Positions 63,693-64,000 of a stretch of 64,000 nucleotides of DNA are shown here, piece after piece. Made by a program: the position numbers and the translations under genes. This DNA comes from Arthrobacter sp. GMC3. Its GTDB lineage: Bacteria > Actinomycetota > Actinomycetes > Actinomycetales > Micrococcaceae. Every line of letters begins with the position of its first letter. The first letter of the stretch is position 1. The notes under the pieces are model-generated. The model was not told the origin of the DNA and made no database searches. It worked only from the letters and a program-made list of their open reading frames with translations. The stretch is taken from positions 372,001 through 436,000 of the forward strand of contig NZ_PJIO01000002.1 of assembly GCF_002929305.1 (NCBI RefSeq), in the 5' to 3' direction.

Positions 63693-64000
63693 ATGACGCG
63701 CAGCAACCCGCCGGCCGGCCGGCTCGCTGATGCCCCCGACGCCTTGTTAGCGGAGCGTGCAGGCGACGGCGATGTGGCAGCATTTGAAACGCTCGCCCGC
63801 CGTCACGGCCCCCTCATGCGCGCCTATTCACGCCGCCTGATGAGTTCACCGGCCGAGGCCGACGACGTGGTGCAGGAATCGCTGATCACGGCCTGGAAAG
63901 AGATCGGTGACCTGCGTGACGGCGCCGCGGTCAAAGCCTGGCTCATGCGGATTGTGGCGCATCGGGCGGTCGATGCCGGCCGGCGTCGGAAGTCACACGG
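63693..64000 (+). CDS. ECF-type RNA polymerase sigma factor (3' part outside window)
   Basis: I read this frame directly from the sequence because it runs off the right edge. ATG 63693 opens 102 codons and part of one more. LLAERAGDGDVAAFETLARRHG and the core-binding segment RRLMSSPAEADDVVQESLITAWKEIGDLRD are the sigma-70 region 2 pattern, with IVAHRAVDAGRRRK following as the region 2.3-2.4 helix. Region 4 is not seen. AAGGGACAC lies upstream. It may control the stress genes to its left; this cannot be read from the window. Confidence 0.88.
   Translation, partial: MTRSNPPAGRLADAPDALLAERAGDGDVAAFETLARRHGPLMRAYSRRLMSSPAEADDVVQESLITAWKEIGDLRDGAAVKAWLMRIVAHRAVDAGRRRKSH

Overview
The window is high-GC chromosomal DNA from an actinobacterium. 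It is most likely a soil member of the Micrococcaceae (Arthrobacter and relatives): aceA-aceB are divergent from a RamB/ScfR regulator, a ring-cleavage dioxygenase closely resembles the Brevibacterium fuscum enzyme, and GTG/TTG starts and ATGA overlaps are frequent. Species assignment is inference. No rRNA, tRNA, prophage, insertion sequence or CRISPR array was seen. Both ends cut a gene: a Gfo/Idh/MocA oxidoreductase on the left and an ECF sigma factor on the right.

Layout. (1) 1-7.8 kb: a carbohydrate-use locus. An oxidoreductase/isomerase pair faces a ROK and a LacI regulator, followed by a lipoprotein binding protein and two permeases. The catabolic pair and the ABC operon share an almost identical promoter-operator. 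(2) 7.9-10.8 kb: a beta-propeller protein, an HtrA-like protease and a DsbA-like oxidoreductase. (3) 11-15.6 kb: the glyoxylate shunt (aceB, aceA) with its regulator. (4) 15.7-26.7 kb: mixed genes, including a DMP19-like acidic protein, a GIY-YIG protein, a succinate-semialdehyde-type dehydrogenase, a pRiA4b-domain protein, a 3-hydroxybenzoate-type flavin monooxygenase and several small proteins.

(5) 27.2-33.7 kb: a homoprotocatechuate meta-cleavage operon (fused FAH-RraA protein, GntR regulator, hpaE, hpaD, hpaH, hpaI), read leftward from a promoter region with a perfect 18-bp palindrome. The dioxygenase opens 3,4-dihydroxyphenylacetate, HpaE oxidises the semialdehyde, the FAH-RraA protein presumably isomerises and decarboxylates, HpaH hydrates, and HpaI splits the product to pyruvate and succinic semialdehyde. 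(6) 33.9-40.5 kb: membrane and oxidoreductase genes, a shorter paralogue of the pRiA4b protein, and a kynurenine-pathway pair (formamidase-type hydrolase and tryptophan 2,3-dioxygenase). (7) 40.5-44 kb: an RpiR regulator, M20 amidohydrolase and DUF3100 membrane protein operon.

(8) 44-57 kb: a MerR regulator, an EVE-HNH protein with an altered HNH motif, the queuosine-salvage pair yhhQ/tgt, SRPBCC, NUDIX, VOC and YdeI-like proteins, a PAP2 phosphatase overlapping a GH76-like gene, and an SDR/acyl-CoA dehydrogenase operon. (9) 57.3-60.2 kb: ppc. (10) 60.3-64 kb: a translationally coupled Asp23/DUF2273/AmaP-type envelope-stress operon with a CRP/GlxR-like site in front, then CsbD and GlsB/YeaQ proteins and the partial ECF sigma gene.
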